Assembly (NCBI RefSeq): GCF_042682685.1
Contig: NZ_JBHUHX010000047.1
Location: 124,001 to 188,000 of the forward strand
Direction of reading: 5' to 3'
Length of the DNA: 64,000 nucleotides
DNA from: Imhoffiella fuscus
GTDB lineage: Bacteria > Pseudomonadota > Gammaproteobacteria > Chromatiales > Chromatiaceae
Shown: piece by piece, positions 63,602 through 64,000 of the stretch
How the letters are laid out: the number at the start of each line of letters is the position of its first letter
How positions within the stretch are numbered: position 1 is the first letter of the stretch
Program-made: the position numbers and the translations under genes
Notes under the pieces: model-generated
Told to the model about the DNA's origin: nothing
Database searches by the model: none
The model's input: the letters and a program-made list of their open reading frames with translations, nothing else

Positions 63602-63631
63602 GGTCGAGCCGCCAGCCTTGGCGGCTCGACC
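63602..63631 (+). terminator. Perfect 12-bp inverted repeat after hisS
   Basis: GGTCGAGCCGCC and GGCGGCTCGACC around AGCCTT, 12 bp after the hisS stop. No T-run. It could be a weak terminator or an RNA-processing stem between hisS and yfgM. Confidence 0.5.
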
Positions 63632-63735
63632 CTGAATCCAATAGTGCGCACCGATCGTTCGGCCGTTTCGGCCGGCGCGCATCCGAATCGACCACCGGCA
63701 CCCTCCAGTGCCGATTTCGCCCGACGGAGAAGTCT

Positions 63736-64000
63736 GTGTCTTACGAAACCGATGATGAAAAGGTCGAAGCCATCAAGACATGGTGGAAGGACAATGGTCT
63801 GTCCGTGATCGCTGGTGCCGTGATCGGCATCGGCGTGATCTACGGCTGGCGCTACTGGGTCGGCTACCAAGCGGACCAAGCGGCCATGGCCTCCAACGCC
63901 TTCGAGGTGCTCCTGAACGAAACCAGGGTCGGCACCGCCGAGACGGTCGCCGCGCAGACGCAAACGCTGCACGACGACTATGGCTCCACGCCCTATGCCG
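63736..64000 (+). CDS. yfgM: YfgM/PpiD-associated TPR membrane protein, 5' part
   Basis: Starts at GTG 63736 (GGAGA upstream) and runs off the window. The visible 88 residues are SYETDDEKVEAIKTWWKDNG, then a membrane helix (LSVIAGAVIGIGVIYGW) and the beginning of a periplasmic helical region. Matches the N-terminus of YfgM, an inner-membrane ancillary of the SecYEG translocon in E. coli. Position after hisS is the conserved one. Confidence 0.9.
   Translation, partial: MSYETDDEKVEAIKTWWKDNGLSVIAGAVIGIGVIYGWRYWVGYQADQAAMASNAFEVLLNETRVGTAETVAAQTQTLHDDYGSTPYA

Overview
This window is GC-rich chromosomal DNA from a gammaproteobacterium. The best guess is an autotrophic purple sulfur or sulfur-oxidising bacterium of the order Chromatiales. 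Reasons: a bacterial phosphoribulokinase (Calvin cycle), a complete rnfABCDGE operon, cysD/cysNC sulfate activation beside a sulfate-type permease, an FAD/rhodanese sulfur reductase-like enzyme, and a typically gammaproteobacterial ndk-rlmN-pilW-rodZ-hisS-yfgM block. The genus is not certain. No rRNA, tRNA, CRISPR array, insertion sequence or prophage was seen; this looks like core chromosome with small accessory patches.

Layout. 0.1-2.2 kb: two uncharacterised small proteins and a FUN14-family membrane protein. 2.2-6.9 kb: cmoA-cmoB (wobble uridine modification of tRNA) with a YpsA-like nucleotide-binding protein, divergent from polyphosphate kinase. 6.9-11.6 kb: DMT exporter, AraC regulator, a gene fragment, a CoA-disulfide-reductase/rhodanese fusion, and a stand-alone encapsulin-type ferritin. 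11.7-17.3 kb: pstSCAB-phoU behind a clear Pho box. 17.4-22.2 kb: Rap1a/HdeA-like periplasmic protein, glycosyltransferase, mini flagellar-rod-like protein, queuosine precursor transporter, dcd, apbC. 22.5-29.3 kb: SLC13 permease, cysNC, cysD, metG. 29.5-33.1 kb: a cheA remnant followed by an MCP, cheW and cheR. 33.4-38.7 kb: rnfABCDGE. 38.7-45.2 kb: hybrid histidine kinase, prk, and an operon of an iron-containing alcohol dehydrogenase with a PAS-GGDEF-EAL protein. 45.3-50.2 kb: recQ and a Wzz/tyrosine-autokinase pair. 50.5-57.7 kb: a candidate sRNA, DUF2934, DUF2760-Hsp70, glycogen synthase with a long disordered N-terminus, a GH13 enzyme, and an L,D-transpeptidase lipoprotein. 57.7-64 kb: DHH phosphoesterase, then ndk-rlmN-pilW-rodZ-hisS-yfgM, the last cut by the window end.

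Themes. Phosphate uptake and storage (pst, phoU, ppk), sulfate assimilation, carbon fixation and glucan storage (prk, glgA, GH13), Rnf-driven electron transport, and tRNA modification (cmoAB, queuosine transport) are all represented. The most interesting points are a ferritin of the encapsulated family with no cargo tail, a candidate ~80 nt RNA that shows a CUCCUUU anti-Shine-Dalgarno loop, the decayed cheA next to an otherwise intact chemotaxis gene set, and the translationally overlapping alcohol dehydrogenase/c-di-GMP pair. I did not find a large unmistakably new system.
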